In this document: in pieces, positions 8,508-17,261 of the stretch
Layout of the letters: the number at the start of each line of letters is the position of its first letter
How positions within the stretch are numbered: the stretch's first letter is position 1
Assembly (NCBI RefSeq): GCF_002196515.1
Contig: NZ_CP018835.1
Coordinates: forward strand, 248,001 to 312,000
DNA: 64,000 nt
Reading direction: 5' to 3'
Origin: Vibrio gazogenes
Lineage (GTDB): Bacteria; Pseudomonadota; Gammaproteobacteria; Enterobacterales; Vibrionaceae
Program-made: the position numbers and the translations under genes
The notes under the pieces: generated by a model
What the model saw: only the letters and a program-made list of their open reading frames with translations
What the model was told of the DNA's origin: nothing
Database searches by the model: none

Positions 8508-9275
8508 TTATTTCGCCTCCGTTACAGCAAGAGAAACCGGCACATCCAGCAAAGTCGGTGCGATATGTTGATTGGCTAAATCAAATGCTTGGTTGATGCG
8601 CGTTAACTGCGCGGTATCACCATTGATCCACTGATGAGATTGCATGTCCCACATCCAGTACGCCTGATGATTTAAACTTCTTGCGATCAGGCTTAAACGA
8701 CCGATATAGAGAATATCAACTTCACGAGTCACATCGTCTGATGTGGTAATCTCATCCTGATAAGTCGCGATCTTATTCCCGTAATCCATTTCGATTTGAT
8801 AGGCCTCTAAAATACGACGATACTTTTCCGCCTCGCTCACATCGGCTCTCCCCATCAATGCTGTCAGTTTCTCGACGCGCTCCCGGCGTTGCGTAAGCTT
8901 GATCGGTTTATCTTGTGCAATGATTTGTTTGAGTCCATCGATCATGTGGTACATCAAAGGGACAATCCCCTGCCGGGTTTCTTTGATATTGCTGATTTGC
9001 TGCGCCAGACTGTCCATCTCTTGGTTCTGACTATCGATCAATGTCTTCAGGTGATGACGATACACCTCTAAGTTATTGACCTCTTCTCTCAGTCTTTCAA
9101 TTGATGCTTTGAGTTCAATGGATGCCGAGGCACTTTTATCAATCACCTTCTGGCTACGGACGGAGGCTTGATTGGTCTTTTTCTGAATGGATTGAGCCTG
9201 GTCGACTGGTGCTGCAAGTATTGGAAATGCTGTTAATGCAGCCAAAACGAATGCACTGGATCTAAAACGATTCAT
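8508..9275 (-). CDS. DUF3450 periplasmic coiled-coil protein, first gene of the TonB2 operon
   Basis: 255 residues with a signal peptide (AALTAFPILAAP), then an extended coiled coil (SIELKASIERLREEVNNLEVYRHHL) and a helical C-terminal part with the conserved WMWDMQSHQW segment. DUF3450 genes head TtpC/ExbB2/ExbD2/TonB2 operons in Vibrio and relatives; the biochemical role is unknown. A role in assembling the motor around TtpC is inferred from context. Confidence 0.88.
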   Translation of the reverse strand: MNRFRSSAFVLAALTAFPILAAPVDQAQSIQKKTNQASVRSQKVIDKSASASIELKASIERLREEVNNLEVYRHHLKTLIDSQNQEMDSLAQQISNIKETRQGIVPLMYHMIDGLKQIIAQDKPIKLTQRRERVEKLTALMGRADVSEAEKYRRILEAYQIEMDYGNKIATYQDEITTSDDVTREVDILYIGRLSLIARSLNHQAYWMWDMQSHQWINGDTAQLTRINQAFDLANQHIAPTLLDVPVSLAVTEAK

Positions 9276-9324
9276 AAGAATAAAGTTGGTTGCGTCAAAT
9301 TGTCTTCATCTTAATGAGAAAAAA

Positions 9325-9343
9325 TCTCATTATCAATAGATAA
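9325..9343 (-). promoter_or_regulatory. Probable Fur box for the TonB2 operon
   Basis: Read on the minus strand, TTATCTATTGATAATGAGA matches the core TGATAATGA of the Fur consensus. It lies about 50 bp upstream of the DUF3450 start. Fur repression of TonB2 operons is established in Vibrio; the site itself is a by-eye match. Confidence 0.6.
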
Positions 9344-9492
9344 ATCAATTCTATTGTCCGATTGGCATGAAATGATACAGCCGCCACACCACGCGCGGAT
9401 CGGACAACTTTCTCCAGATATTCAGACGCGGTGCTGTCGTTTACAGCCACTTCAGTCTATTATTTGGGGCACATTTTTGTCAGGAGTATACA

Positions 9493-10221
9493 ATGCAACC
9501 CCGAATCGTCGGACACCGCGGTGTCGCCGGAAGTTATCCGGAAAATACCATGGCCAGCATCATGGCCGCGATTGACCTCGGCCTCGAATGGATCGAAGTG
9601 GACATTCAACCCACCAAAGATCAGGCGCTGGTTGTTTGTCATGACTATAAGATTAATCGGTGCAGTAACGGTCAGGGGCGCATTGATGAATTGACACTCG
9701 ATGAGCTGCAACAGTTCGATTTCGGCAGTTGGTTTGCGCCTAGCTTTGCCGGAGAGTCGATCATGACCTTGCAAGAATTGCTCAGAGTTGTCAAAGCCAC
9801 TGATATCCGGGTCAATCTCGAAGTGAAACTCGATCATGATGCTGTCGGGCCAGTAATTGCTTCACTCAAAAAAGAGCTTGAAACGAGTAACATCTCCCCC
9901 GATTCAATTTTATTATCCAGTTTTCACCATGATGTCATGCGTGAAATGAGTCAGCAGCTTGCTGATTTCCGTCTCGGTGTTTTAGCGGAAAGAGCAAATA
10001 TGAAAGTCATGCGACTGATTGATGAAGTATCAGCCTTCAGTTGTCACCTCAATGCACGCTGGCTGACCAAGAGACAGATTAAAAAACTGCGCGAAAAGTC
10101 AGTTGAGATTTGGTGTTATACGGTCAACAACCCACACTTTCGCCGTCTGTCTGACGTCGATGCGATTTTCAGTGACTTTCCGGAACGATTCTTAAACCAT
10201 GACTTACCGACGCAATCTTAA
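9493..10221 (+). CDS. ugpQ: Glycerophosphodiester phosphodiesterase
   Basis: 242 residues, a single GDPD TIM-barrel domain. Catalytic and metal residues are visible: GHRG (His8), PENT (residues 16-19), EVD (Glu35, Asp37) and His50 in VVCHD; C-terminal VEIWCYTVNN fits the barrel end. Cytoplasmic (no signal peptide), it hydrolyses glycerophosphodiesters from phospholipid turnover to glycerol 3-phosphate and an alcohol. AGGAG precedes the ATG. No ugp ABC transporter genes accompany it here. Confidence 0.92.
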   Translation: MQPRIVGHRGVAGSYPENTMASIMAAIDLGLEWIEVDIQPTKDQALVVCHDYKINRCSNGQGRIDELTLDELQQFDFGSWFAPSFAGESIMTLQELLRVVKATDIRVNLEVKLDHDAVGPVIASLKKELETSNISPDSILLSSFHHDVMREMSQQLADFRLGVLAERANMKVMRLIDEVSAFSCHLNARWLTKRQIKKLREKSVEIWCYTVNNPHFRRLSDVDAIFSDFPERFLNHDLPTQS

Positions 10222-10321
10222 CCATCGACTTTTCTGAGAGAGGAATAACTGGTGACAGAGGAATAGCGGGAATTGCTTGATCGAGCACGTATCAGCGAGG
10301 TGGTCCAACAGAAGATCCTGC

Positions 10322-10352
10322 GATGAACCGGCCACCAATGTTCCGGTTCATC
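10322..10352. terminator. Hairpin between convergent genes
   Basis: Ten-bp perfect stem GATGAACCGG / CCGGTTCATC with an eleven-base loop, located between ugpQ (+) and the convergent coiled-coil gene (-). No long T-run follows, so termination is likely but weak. Confidence 0.5.
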
Positions 10353-10360
10353 AATTGTGA

Positions 10361-11104
10361 TTACTCAATCCCCAGATCTTCTGCCAGTGCCTGAATTTCT
10401 TTCAAATCCATCTGATTGACTTTAATCAGTTGATTGACTTTACCCAAACGTTCATTGGCAGCATCTTGTTGATCACAAGCATCTGAATGGGCATCCCAAG
10501 AGGTTCCTTGTAAATAAAGGTCACACTCTTTCTTTAATTCTTTCTTTTTCTGCTGGAGTGTATCCCGCTCTTGTTCCAGTGACTCTAGGGACTGTTTTAC
10601 TTTGAGTTCCTTCTGGAACAATTCTCGCGACCGCTCAAACATCGTTGCTTGAAGATCGGCCTGATGATTGAGTCGGTTATTCACTTTGTTGACTTGCGTG
10701 ATCTTGGATTTCTCCTTCGACAACTGCTTCGTCAGCGCTGTTTTTTCCTGTGTCAATTGGTCTATTTTTCCATTCAACACATCTAACTGTTGCTGGTAGG
10801 TACTTTTCTGCTCGGCCAGCTTCTGATCAAACGCTTTACTCAATTGCTGAATTTTTAAATGAGTTTGTTGGTCTGAATCTACCAGTGTTTTCTGGTTGGC
10901 CTGTTCAAGCTGATGATAACGAGCCTCCAGTGCCTGATAACTCTGCTGCCAACGTTGCCCCGACAACAAGGCACCGATCAGCCCGCCTGCGGCAATACCG
11001 ATGGCGGCAGCGATACCAATGTAGAGATAAGTTCGTTTGTCTCTTTGTTCAATAACAACAACGTCTTCATCTCCATCATCCAAATTGTCAGATTGTTTAT
11101 TCAC
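10361..11104 (-). CDS. Membrane-anchored coiled-coil protein, function unknown
   Basis: 247 residues. An acidic N-terminus (NLDDGDEDVVVIEQ) precedes one glycine-rich membrane helix (YIGIAAAIGIAAGGLIGALLSG, about 27-49). A long coiled coil follows to about residue 190 (ALEARYHQLEQANQ; IDQLTQEKTALTKQLSKEK; LESLEQERDTLQQKKKELKKE). Two cysteines (CDLYLQ and DACDQQ) could form a disulfide. It follows a 52-residue membrane protein by 15 bp on the same strand, probably as an operon. I do not recognise the family; it resembles envelope scaffolding proteins only in general architecture. Confidence 0.75.
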   Translation of the reverse strand: MNKQSDNLDDGDEDVVVIEQRDKRTYLYIGIAAAIGIAAGGLIGALLSGQRWQQSYQALEARYHQLEQANQKTLVDSDQQTHLKIQQLSKAFDQKLAEQKSTYQQQLDVLNGKIDQLTQEKTALTKQLSKEKSKITQVNKVNNRLNHQADLQATMFERSRELFQKELKVKQSLESLEQERDTLQQKKKELKKECDLYLQGTSWDAHSDACDQQDAANERLGKVNQLIKVNQMDLKEIQALAEDLGIE

Positions 11105-11119
11105 AATAACTCCATCTGC

Positions 11120-11278
11120 TTAACGTATTAATTCACTTACAACAACGGCAATCAGGTAAATTGCAAAAGCGCTACAAAGAACGATGATGATGCCCTTCTG
11201 TATGTTCTCACGAGTGTCGTATCGAACCAAAACATATGCAAGCGCAATCAAAACAATAATTGCAATGAGTCTAACCAT
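11120..11278 (-). CDS. Small two-helix membrane protein
   Basis: 52 residues from ATG at 11278 to TAA at 11120-11122. It has two hydrophobic helices, LIAIIVLIALAYVLV and IIIVLCSAFAIYLIAVVV, joined by a charged loop RYDTRENIQKG. It is co-directional with the coiled-coil membrane protein, 15 bp upstream of it, which supports a real gene and a joint role at the membrane. No family is recognised. Confidence 0.6.
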   Translation of the reverse strand: MVRLIAIIVLIALAYVLVRYDTRENIQKGIIIVLCSAFAIYLIAVVVSELIR

Positions 11279-11461
11279 AATTATTCCGCCTTACTCATCT
11301 AGGGTTTATATCATGATTCTTTTATTTAAGGTCAGAGGAAAGTCGATAATACATCAAGTCATCATTTTTTATAGATTTACGTAAATTCTGTAGGTGACAT
11401 CACAATTTTTTTGGATTAACATCAGCTCGTAAATCATCAAACTAGATGATTGTTCCAGTGA

Positions 11462-11705
11462 AGACTACAGGAGAGAGGTTGTTAACCTAATTTTAACATT
11501 AGGACTAACATTTCCCACCGAAGAAGTAAATCTTTCAGGTGTATCACGCTTAATGTTGAAGAGCTTTCAATTTTGAAGAACGCTTCATTTTTTGGGATAC
11601 GAGGACTGTAGTTGGAGGAACCTCTGGAGAGAACCGTTGAATCGGTCGCCGAAGGAGCAAGTCCCATCCGGGATGAAACTCTCAGGCAAAAGGACAGAGG
11701 AGTGA
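11462..11705 (+). promoter_or_regulatory. Tandem glycine riboswitch (two aptamers)
   Basis: Aptamer I: P1 strands ACTACAG (11464-11470) and CTGTAGT (11606-11612), with GGAGAGAGG, the core CACCGAAGAAGTAAATCTTTCAGGT and AGGAC. Aptamer II: P1 strands CCTCTG (11621) and CAGAGG (11695), with GGAGAGAACC, GCCGAAGGAGCAAG, AACTCTCAGGCAAAAGGAC. These are the conserved glycine-riboswitch elements with the short interaptamer linker TTGGAGGAA. It lies about 110 bp before an AgcS symporter gene, matching the known Vibrio arrangement. Aptamer I holds an extra segment of about 55 nt between CAGGT and AGGAC. Confidence 0.93.
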
Positions 11706-11815
11706 AAGGCCCATTTTTTGAAATTAATTCAACGCGTCGTCCGTAATGTCAGGATGATCACTTTATAATAAACCTTTCCTCTTCTCCTTATGTGTACTTA
11801 TTTTAAGGGGAAATC

Positions 11816-13183
11816 ATGCAAAACCTGCAATCCATATTCAGTGCTATCGATAGTTTTATTTGGGGACCACCATTACTCTGCTTATTGGTCGGAACCGGTA
11901 TCTATTTCACGTTCAGTCTCGGACTCCTGCAATTCCGTCATCTACCCACCGCGTTAAAACTCGTGTTTGGTCGCTCCCCTCAAGGGAAAACCGGTGATGT
12001 TTCCAGCTTCGCGGCATTATGTACCGCCCTATCCGCAACGATCGGAACCGGCAACATTGTCGGTGTCGCAACAGCTATCAAGCTCGGCGGCCCCGGTGCG
12101 CTGTTCTGGATGTGGTTTGCGGCCTTGTTTGGCATGGCCACCAAATACGCAGAGTGCTTGCTGGCCGTCAAATATCGTAAAACCGATGCAAAAGGCCAAA
12201 TGGTTGGCGGGCCAATGTATTTTCTACAGTACGGTGTCGGCTCAAAACTATTGGCGACTGCCTTTGCTGTGTTTGCGATTGGTGTTGCATTCTTTGGGAT
12301 CGGCACATTCCCGCAAGTCAACGCCATTGTCGATGCATCACAACTCTCATTCGGGGTATCCCGAGAACTCGCGGCCGGTATCCTGACGCTGCTTGTTGCC
12401 ATCGTTACCATTGGCGGTATTCAGTCAATTTCGAAAGTTGCCAGTAAAGTGGTACCGACCATGGCCCTATTTTATATTCTGGCCTGTCTGTCGATCTTAA
12501 TCATGCAAGCAGATCAGTTTGTTCCGGCGGTCCTGCTAGTGATTCAATCCGCTTTCACATCAACAGCTGCAACCGGTGGTTTTGCCGGTGCAACCATTAT
12601 GTTAGCGATTCAGGCCGGTGTTGCTCGCGGGGTATTCTCCAATGAGTCCGGCCTCGGTAGCGCACCGATGGCCGCCGCAGCCGCAAAAACCGATTCTTGC
12701 GTACGGCAAGGGTTGATCTCGATGACGGGGACATTCTTCGATACGATTCTGATCTGTACCATGACCGGGCTGGCGTTAATCCTCACCAATACATGGCAGG
12801 GAGATTTGTCCGGTGCCGCCATGACCACTCATGCATTTGCAGTCGGTCTTGATTCAGCCACGGTTGGTCCACTACTCGTATCGATTGGTTTAATCTTCTT
12901 TGCATTTACCACGATTCTGGGCTGGAACTATTACGGTGAACGCTGTGTCGTCTTCTTGTTCGGCACCAAAGGCATTCTGCCCTATAAACTGATCTTCATC
13001 GCGTTGATTGCTTCCGGTTCATTTTTGCACTTGGATTTAATCTGGATTATTGCCGATATCGTCAATGGTTTGATGGCCATCCCGAACTTGATTGGCTTGC
13101 TGATGTTACGAAAAGTCGTTATTGAAGAAACCGCGTTATTCTTCCGCCACGGCATGATGAAGTCTGCGCCCGCAGAAGCCTGA
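11816..13183 (+). CDS. Sodium:alanine/glycine symporter (AgcS family)
   Basis: 455 residues with about eleven membrane segments. Family signatures are ATIGTGNIVGVATAI near residue 70 and GVARGVFSNESGLGSAPMAAAAA near residue 265. It imports small neutral amino acids with Na+. The ATG follows AAGGGG at good spacing. Control by the tandem glycine riboswitch upstream indicates that glycine is a substrate or signal; in Vibrio cholerae the equivalent riboswitch also precedes a symporter of this family. Confidence 0.93.
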   Translation: MQNLQSIFSAIDSFIWGPPLLCLLVGTGIYFTFSLGLLQFRHLPTALKLVFGRSPQGKTGDVSSFAALCTALSATIGTGNIVGVATAIKLGGPGALFWMWFAALFGMATKYAECLLAVKYRKTDAKGQMVGGPMYFLQYGVGSKLLATAFAVFAIGVAFFGIGTFPQVNAIVDASQLSFGVSRELAAGILTLLVAIVTIGGIQSISKVASKVVPTMALFYILACLSILIMQADQFVPAVLLVIQSAFTSTAATGGFAGATIMLAIQAGVARGVFSNESGLGSAPMAAAAAKTDSCVRQGLISMTGTFFDTILICTMTGLALILTNTWQGDLSGAAMTTHAFAVGLDSATVGPLLVSIGLIFFAFTTILGWNYYGERCVVFLFGTKGILPYKLIFIALIASGSFLHLDLIWIIADIVNGLMAIPNLIGLLMLRKVVIEETALFFRHGMMKSAPAEA

Positions 13184-13197
13184 ATACCGTTCAAGGT

Positions 13198-14220
13198 TTA
13201 ACGCTGAGTAGCGCGCGTTGTGTGATCGGCCACAAGCGCGCTCAATCCCGATTTACCAAAGCTCGTTGTAGGTGCTGCTGTCGATTGTAGCTTTTGCCGC
13301 TCCGCCCATTCTTGCGACCAAAGTGTTAGATTCCCCTGCTCACATCGTCCTGTGTCCAGATTCCAGTTCTTAAGCCAGTCTGTTGTCGCATGATCATAAA
13401 CGCTCCGGCCAAGCAGCCGCTGATAGTGAACAACGTTCGCGACCGTAAAATCAAACACCTGATCATAGTGCCAATCACCATAAGGCGTCTCCAGATGGGT
13501 AATGTACTGCTGATCAATGGCTGAAATCTGTGGATAGACCAAGCCGAGAAAAGCCGCAACATGACGGGAAAACGGAAATAACCGATATTGGTCTTCCACC
13601 AAGGCCATGACACGAATAAAAGCGACATACCAACCATGAATATCCGGTGTCCCGAGCCGTTGCCCGTATGTATCCAGCAACGACTCTCGCCAGATCATCT
13701 CAATCACATGATCAATCTGATTCGGCGACTGTATTGCAGCACAGTGCAACAAATGACGCGATAAACGTTCGACATACCCGATATCACCCAACCCCATCCG
13801 TTGCCAGATAAACGCATCCTGATGCATCTCACATTCCCGATGCTGCTGTCGATTCTGATCGTAGTCCCCGACTTTGATCTCAATCACCGGGTGAATCGTG
13901 ACATCCGTGATCACATGGGCGAGAAACCCACTCAGCCAGGCAAATGCTCGGTCCTGCTGCTCTCCGTACAGACGACGCACATGCGCAATCATACCGCGCA
14001 CCAAATCCCCGACATATTGATAATGCATTCGATCAGCCCATGCTGCCTGAAGCGAATCGGTAATTTTCAGATAAGGAAAATCCGGAGAAACCGCACCCAT
14101 TTCAACATAGCGTTGATTCACCAGTAAAATACGCTGCATTTGGCTGGGCAAAGTATACCGAACATCTCCCTGCATGAATGCCTGATTGACCGCCGTGATG
14201 TGGGCAAATGCACCCGGCAT
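13198..14220 (-). CDS. Zinc-dependent phospholipase C-like protein
   Basis: 340 residues. The N-terminal 135 residues carry the spaced His/Asp pattern of the zinc-dependent phospholipase C fold: His7 (FAHI), Asp47 (GAVSPDFPY), His66 (RMHYQY), His102/Asp106/His110 (LAHVITDVTIHP), then His127/His133. No signal peptide, so it acts in the cytosol or is moved by a dedicated system. The C-terminal 200 residues are helical with no assigned domain. The next gene upstream on the same strand (165 bp away) is a DUF4123 adaptor-like gene, raising the possibility of a T6SS effector. Substrate unknown. Confidence 0.75.
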   Translation of the reverse strand: MPGAFAHITAVNQAFMQGDVRYTLPSQMQRILLVNQRYVEMGAVSPDFPYLKITDSLQAAWADRMHYQYVGDLVRGMIAHVRRLYGEQQDRAFAWLSGFLAHVITDVTIHPVIEIKVGDYDQNRQQHRECEMHQDAFIWQRMGLGDIGYVERLSRHLLHCAAIQSPNQIDHVIEMIWRESLLDTYGQRLGTPDIHGWYVAFIRVMALVEDQYRLFPFSRHVAAFLGLVYPQISAIDQQYITHLETPYGDWHYDQVFDFTVANVVHYQRLLGRSVYDHATTDWLKNWNLDTGRCEQGNLTLWSQEWAERQKLQSTAAPTTSFGKSGLSALVADHTTRATQR

Positions 14221-14384
14221 AATAAACCTTCATGATTACTTACCTGATGACTATAAATTACGTGATTTATATGACAGTTATCTTGCATAAGCAGTGATAA
14301 AACCCGATGTAATCCTCTCTGACTGTTGTCGGTACTTCGCCTTCTGAACCCACACGTCGGTACTGGCGAACACGCACCGAGCAA

Positions 14385-15233
14385 TCACACACCCAACGCA
14401 TACTGTTTTGCGCATCGGGCGGCCTGACGAATCCGCTGAGTCGGTGTCCTTTCCGGTGAGGGAAAGTGAATCAGTTGATAAATGTCTGGATACACTTCCC
14501 CCGCCACCGCGGATTCTCCCAACCAACCGATGATATTGAAGTAATTCAATTGATCCTGACGGGTGACAAACCCTTTCTGACGGGCAATCTGAGCATGGGC
14601 TTCAACCCACAGATCGCCACGTTCTTGCTGGAACAGCACCTCGGGAAAATGTCGTTTCATGTGATGGTATATCGCTTCAAGCAGGCTCTGCCACGCGATC
14701 TGGCTGAGTTGTTGCCACTGCACGGGGGTGAGTTGCAGCGGTAATTCAAATTCAACCATGGGTTCAAAATCAGACCGGTCTATCGCTTTCCAGCCTAAAG
14801 AGGTTGGGAGCCACACCTGATTCATCGGCAGCCAAAACCAATGACACGACGCACTGAGTAAAGTCCATGCCACATCGGCATGAGCCATGTTGAGATAACT
14901 TGTTGTCCCATAAGGAGACAACACCTGTATCTGCTGCCGAAAATGTTCAGCAAGTGTCTCGATCGACCAGGATGAACTGAAGAAAAATCCCTCCGCCCCG
15001 CGCTGGTGTCGCAAAAACCATTGCTTCACGACATCATTCACAACCAACAGATAAGGTGACTGTTCTTCATCCGATTCATAGAGATAAATTGCGGCCGACT
15101 CGACAATGGGCTCACCAGGAAAATAGTTTTGGTTATACGGTGGCAGTTGTCGGCCATCCACAAACAAATACAGATGATGCTCCGTACCTGTCGGTATTCG
15201 AGCCAATGCTTGTTCAGATTGCAATATGCTCAT
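14385..15233 (-). CDS. DUF4123 domain protein (T6SS adaptor-like)
   Basis: 282 residues from ATG 15233; a longer frame from 15305 exists, but its extra residues look unlike the family. The N-terminal 140 residues match DUF4123: HLYLFVDGRQ, then SPYLLVVNDVVKQWFL, GFFFSSSWSIETLAEHFR and WTLLSASCHWFWLPM. DUF4123 proteins load effectors onto VgrG spikes of type VI secretion systems. No VgrG, PAAR or other T6SS gene is in the window, so this is an orphan adaptor, possibly paired with the phospholipase C-like gene that follows. Confidence 0.8.
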   Translation of the reverse strand: MSILQSEQALARIPTGTEHHLYLFVDGRQLPPYNQNYFPGEPIVESAAIYLYESDEEQSPYLLVVNDVVKQWFLRHQRGAEGFFFSSSWSIETLAEHFRQQIQVLSPYGTTSYLNMAHADVAWTLLSASCHWFWLPMNQVWLPTSLGWKAIDRSDFEPMVEFELPLQLTPVQWQQLSQIAWQSLLEAIYHHMKRHFPEVLFQQERGDLWVEAHAQIARQKGFVTRQDQLNYFNIIGWLGESAVAGEVYPDIYQLIHFPSPERTPTQRIRQAARCAKQYALGV

Positions 15234-15654
15234 CGTGCCAAACCATCCACGGTGATCCGAGAAGATGTACAGACAAGATGATTCAGAAGATGGCCGACAT
15301 AACAAATAGAGACATCACAAGTGACTATCATGATCATTCCTTTTATATAGATAGGCGAGAAACGACTCCGTCCAAAAACACAACGGATTCAACAAATTGT
15401 TTACCACACAACAAAACTCATATGAATAAACATTTAATCTCAAATGAGAAAATAATTCTATCAATATTCTTCCCATCATGAAGATTGCATTTTGCTGTTT
15501 AGATCACTTTTGGGAGTCACTTAACAAATAGAACCCATAATAAAAAGCACATAAAAATCAATAAGTCATAAAAAATAAAAATCATTGTGTGTTTCACTGC
15601 ATCTTGATATACCCTTGAGTTCATTTGCTACCACTTAAATAAGAGGTTGAATCT
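15234..15654. other. AT-rich non-coding region between divergent genes
   Basis: About 420 bp between the DUF4123 gene (-) and the M32 peptidase (+). Very A/T-rich from 15480 to 15600, consistent with promoters for the M32 gene. No ORF, repeat or RNA gene was recognised. Confidence 0.4.
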
Positions 15655-17139
15655 ATGAACGCGTACCATCAGTTGGTTGAGCATACAAAAAATATCGCTC
15701 ACTTCGAGCATCTTTCTGCAATCTGCGGCTGGGATCAGGCAGCGATGATGCCAGCAGGCGGGGCTGAAGCGCGTGCCCAAGCAATGGCCGCGTTACAAGT
15801 CCATATTCACCAGTTGATGAATCAGCCCCAACTGACTGAATGGTTTGCTCAGGCAGAGCAAGAACCACTTTCAGCAGAGCAGCAAGCCGTGCTTCGCGAG
15901 ATGAAACGGCAGTGGCAACAAGCCACCGTGCTGCCTGAATCACTAGTTCAGGCACAATCAATCGCTGGCGCCCGATGTGAACATGCGTGGCGGCAACAAA
16001 GACAAGACAATGATTGGGCCGGTTTCTCAGCCAACTGGGAGGAAGTCGTTAAACTCTCACGCGAAGAAGCACAGATCCGGGCCGCAGCGACAGGCAAGAC
16101 CCCATATGATGCAATGCTTGACCTTTATGAACCCGGTGCATCGACCCAAACACTGGACAGCTTGTTTGACGACGTCAAATCTTGGTTGCCCGCGCTCATT
16201 GATCGTGTTCTTGAAAAACAGTCGCATGAATCTATTCTGTTACCGCGGGGTAACTATCCGAGTGAGACACAAAAATCGCTGGGATTAGCTGTCATGAAAC
16301 AGCTGCAATTCGATTTCGATCACGGGCGGCTGGATGAAAGCACTCACCCGTTTTGTGGTGGTGTGCCTACCGATGTCCGTATCACGACACGCTATAGTGA
16401 AACGGAATTTGTGCAATCGTTGATGGGAATCGTCCACGAAACCGGCCACGCGCGCTATGAACAGGGATTACCCAAAGCATATGCCGGCACACCGGCCGGT
16501 GAAGCACGGTCGATGGGGATTCATGAATCGCAATCACTTTTCTTTGAAATGCAGATTGGGCGCAATCCGTTGTTCATCAATCATCTGGCCGATTTGGCAT
16601 CGCAGCATTTCAACGCACACAATGACCCCGTGTTTGCCAAAGCCAATCTGCAAAAACTTTATTCCAGAGTGAGCAAGGATTTCATCCGCGTCGATGCCGA
16701 CGAACTCACCTACCCTGCCCATGTCATTTTGCGTTACGAAATCGAGCGCGACCTGATCAACGGTGTGATCGAATTCCGTGATGTACCCGAGTTATGGGAT
16801 CATAAAATGCAGAACTATCTCGGGCTATCCACCCAAGGCAATTATCGCCAAGGTTGTATGCAAGATATTCACTGGACTGACGGCTCATTCGGCTATTTCC
16901 CTTCTTATACACTCGGTGCGATGTATGCCGCTCAATTTATGGCGGCCATGAAGAAAACGGTCGATGTTGACGGAGTCATCCACAGTGGCGATTTGACACC
17001 GATATTCACTTGGCTATCTGACAATATTTGGTGTAAAGGGAGTTTGTTAACCACCGATGAGCTGGTGAAACAAGCGACGGGTGAGACGTTGAATGCTGAG
17101 CATTTTAAAGCCCACCTTGAAGGTCGTTATCTCGGTTAA
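15655..17139 (+). CDS. M32-family metallocarboxypeptidase
   Basis: 494 residues, the usual M32 (carboxypeptidase Taq) length. The zinc motif HETGH is at residues 261-265 (VHETGHARYEQG), followed by the third-ligand region MGIHESQSLFFE. DVRITTRY and YFPSYTLGAMYAAQ are family blocks. A cytosolic broad-specificity enzyme removing C-terminal amino acids from peptides. AAGAGGTTG precedes the ATG. A strong terminator follows 30 bp after the stop; it is a single-gene unit. Confidence 0.94.
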   Translation: MNAYHQLVEHTKNIAHFEHLSAICGWDQAAMMPAGGAEARAQAMAALQVHIHQLMNQPQLTEWFAQAEQEPLSAEQQAVLREMKRQWQQATVLPESLVQAQSIAGARCEHAWRQQRQDNDWAGFSANWEEVVKLSREEAQIRAAATGKTPYDAMLDLYEPGASTQTLDSLFDDVKSWLPALIDRVLEKQSHESILLPRGNYPSETQKSLGLAVMKQLQFDFDHGRLDESTHPFCGGVPTDVRITTRYSETEFVQSLMGIVHETGHARYEQGLPKAYAGTPAGEARSMGIHESQSLFFEMQIGRNPLFINHLADLASQHFNAHNDPVFAKANLQKLYSRVSKDFIRVDADELTYPAHVILRYEIERDLINGVIEFRDVPELWDHKMQNYLGLSTQGNYRQGCMQDIHWTDGSFGYFPSYTLGAMYAAQFMAAMKKTVDVDGVIHSGDLTPIFTWLSDNIWCKGSLLTTDELVKQATGETLNAEHFKAHLEGRYLG

Positions 17140-17170
17140 GCTATCTTGGTTTAGATCTATCTTGGAATAA

Positions 17171-17200
17171 TCAAAAAGCGGAATTCATTCCGCTTTTTGA
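17171..17200 (+). terminator. Bidirectional terminator after the M32 peptidase gene
   Basis: Perfect 13-bp stem TCAAAAAGCGGAA with its complement around TTCA; A-run before and T-run after, so it can act on both strands. The convergent AraC-type gene ends about 60 bp beyond. Confidence 0.88.
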
Positions 17201-17261
17201 CTTTCATGTCACGAGCTCACACCAGCCGAAATGACTCACCAATTATCGGATCACCGCTTAA

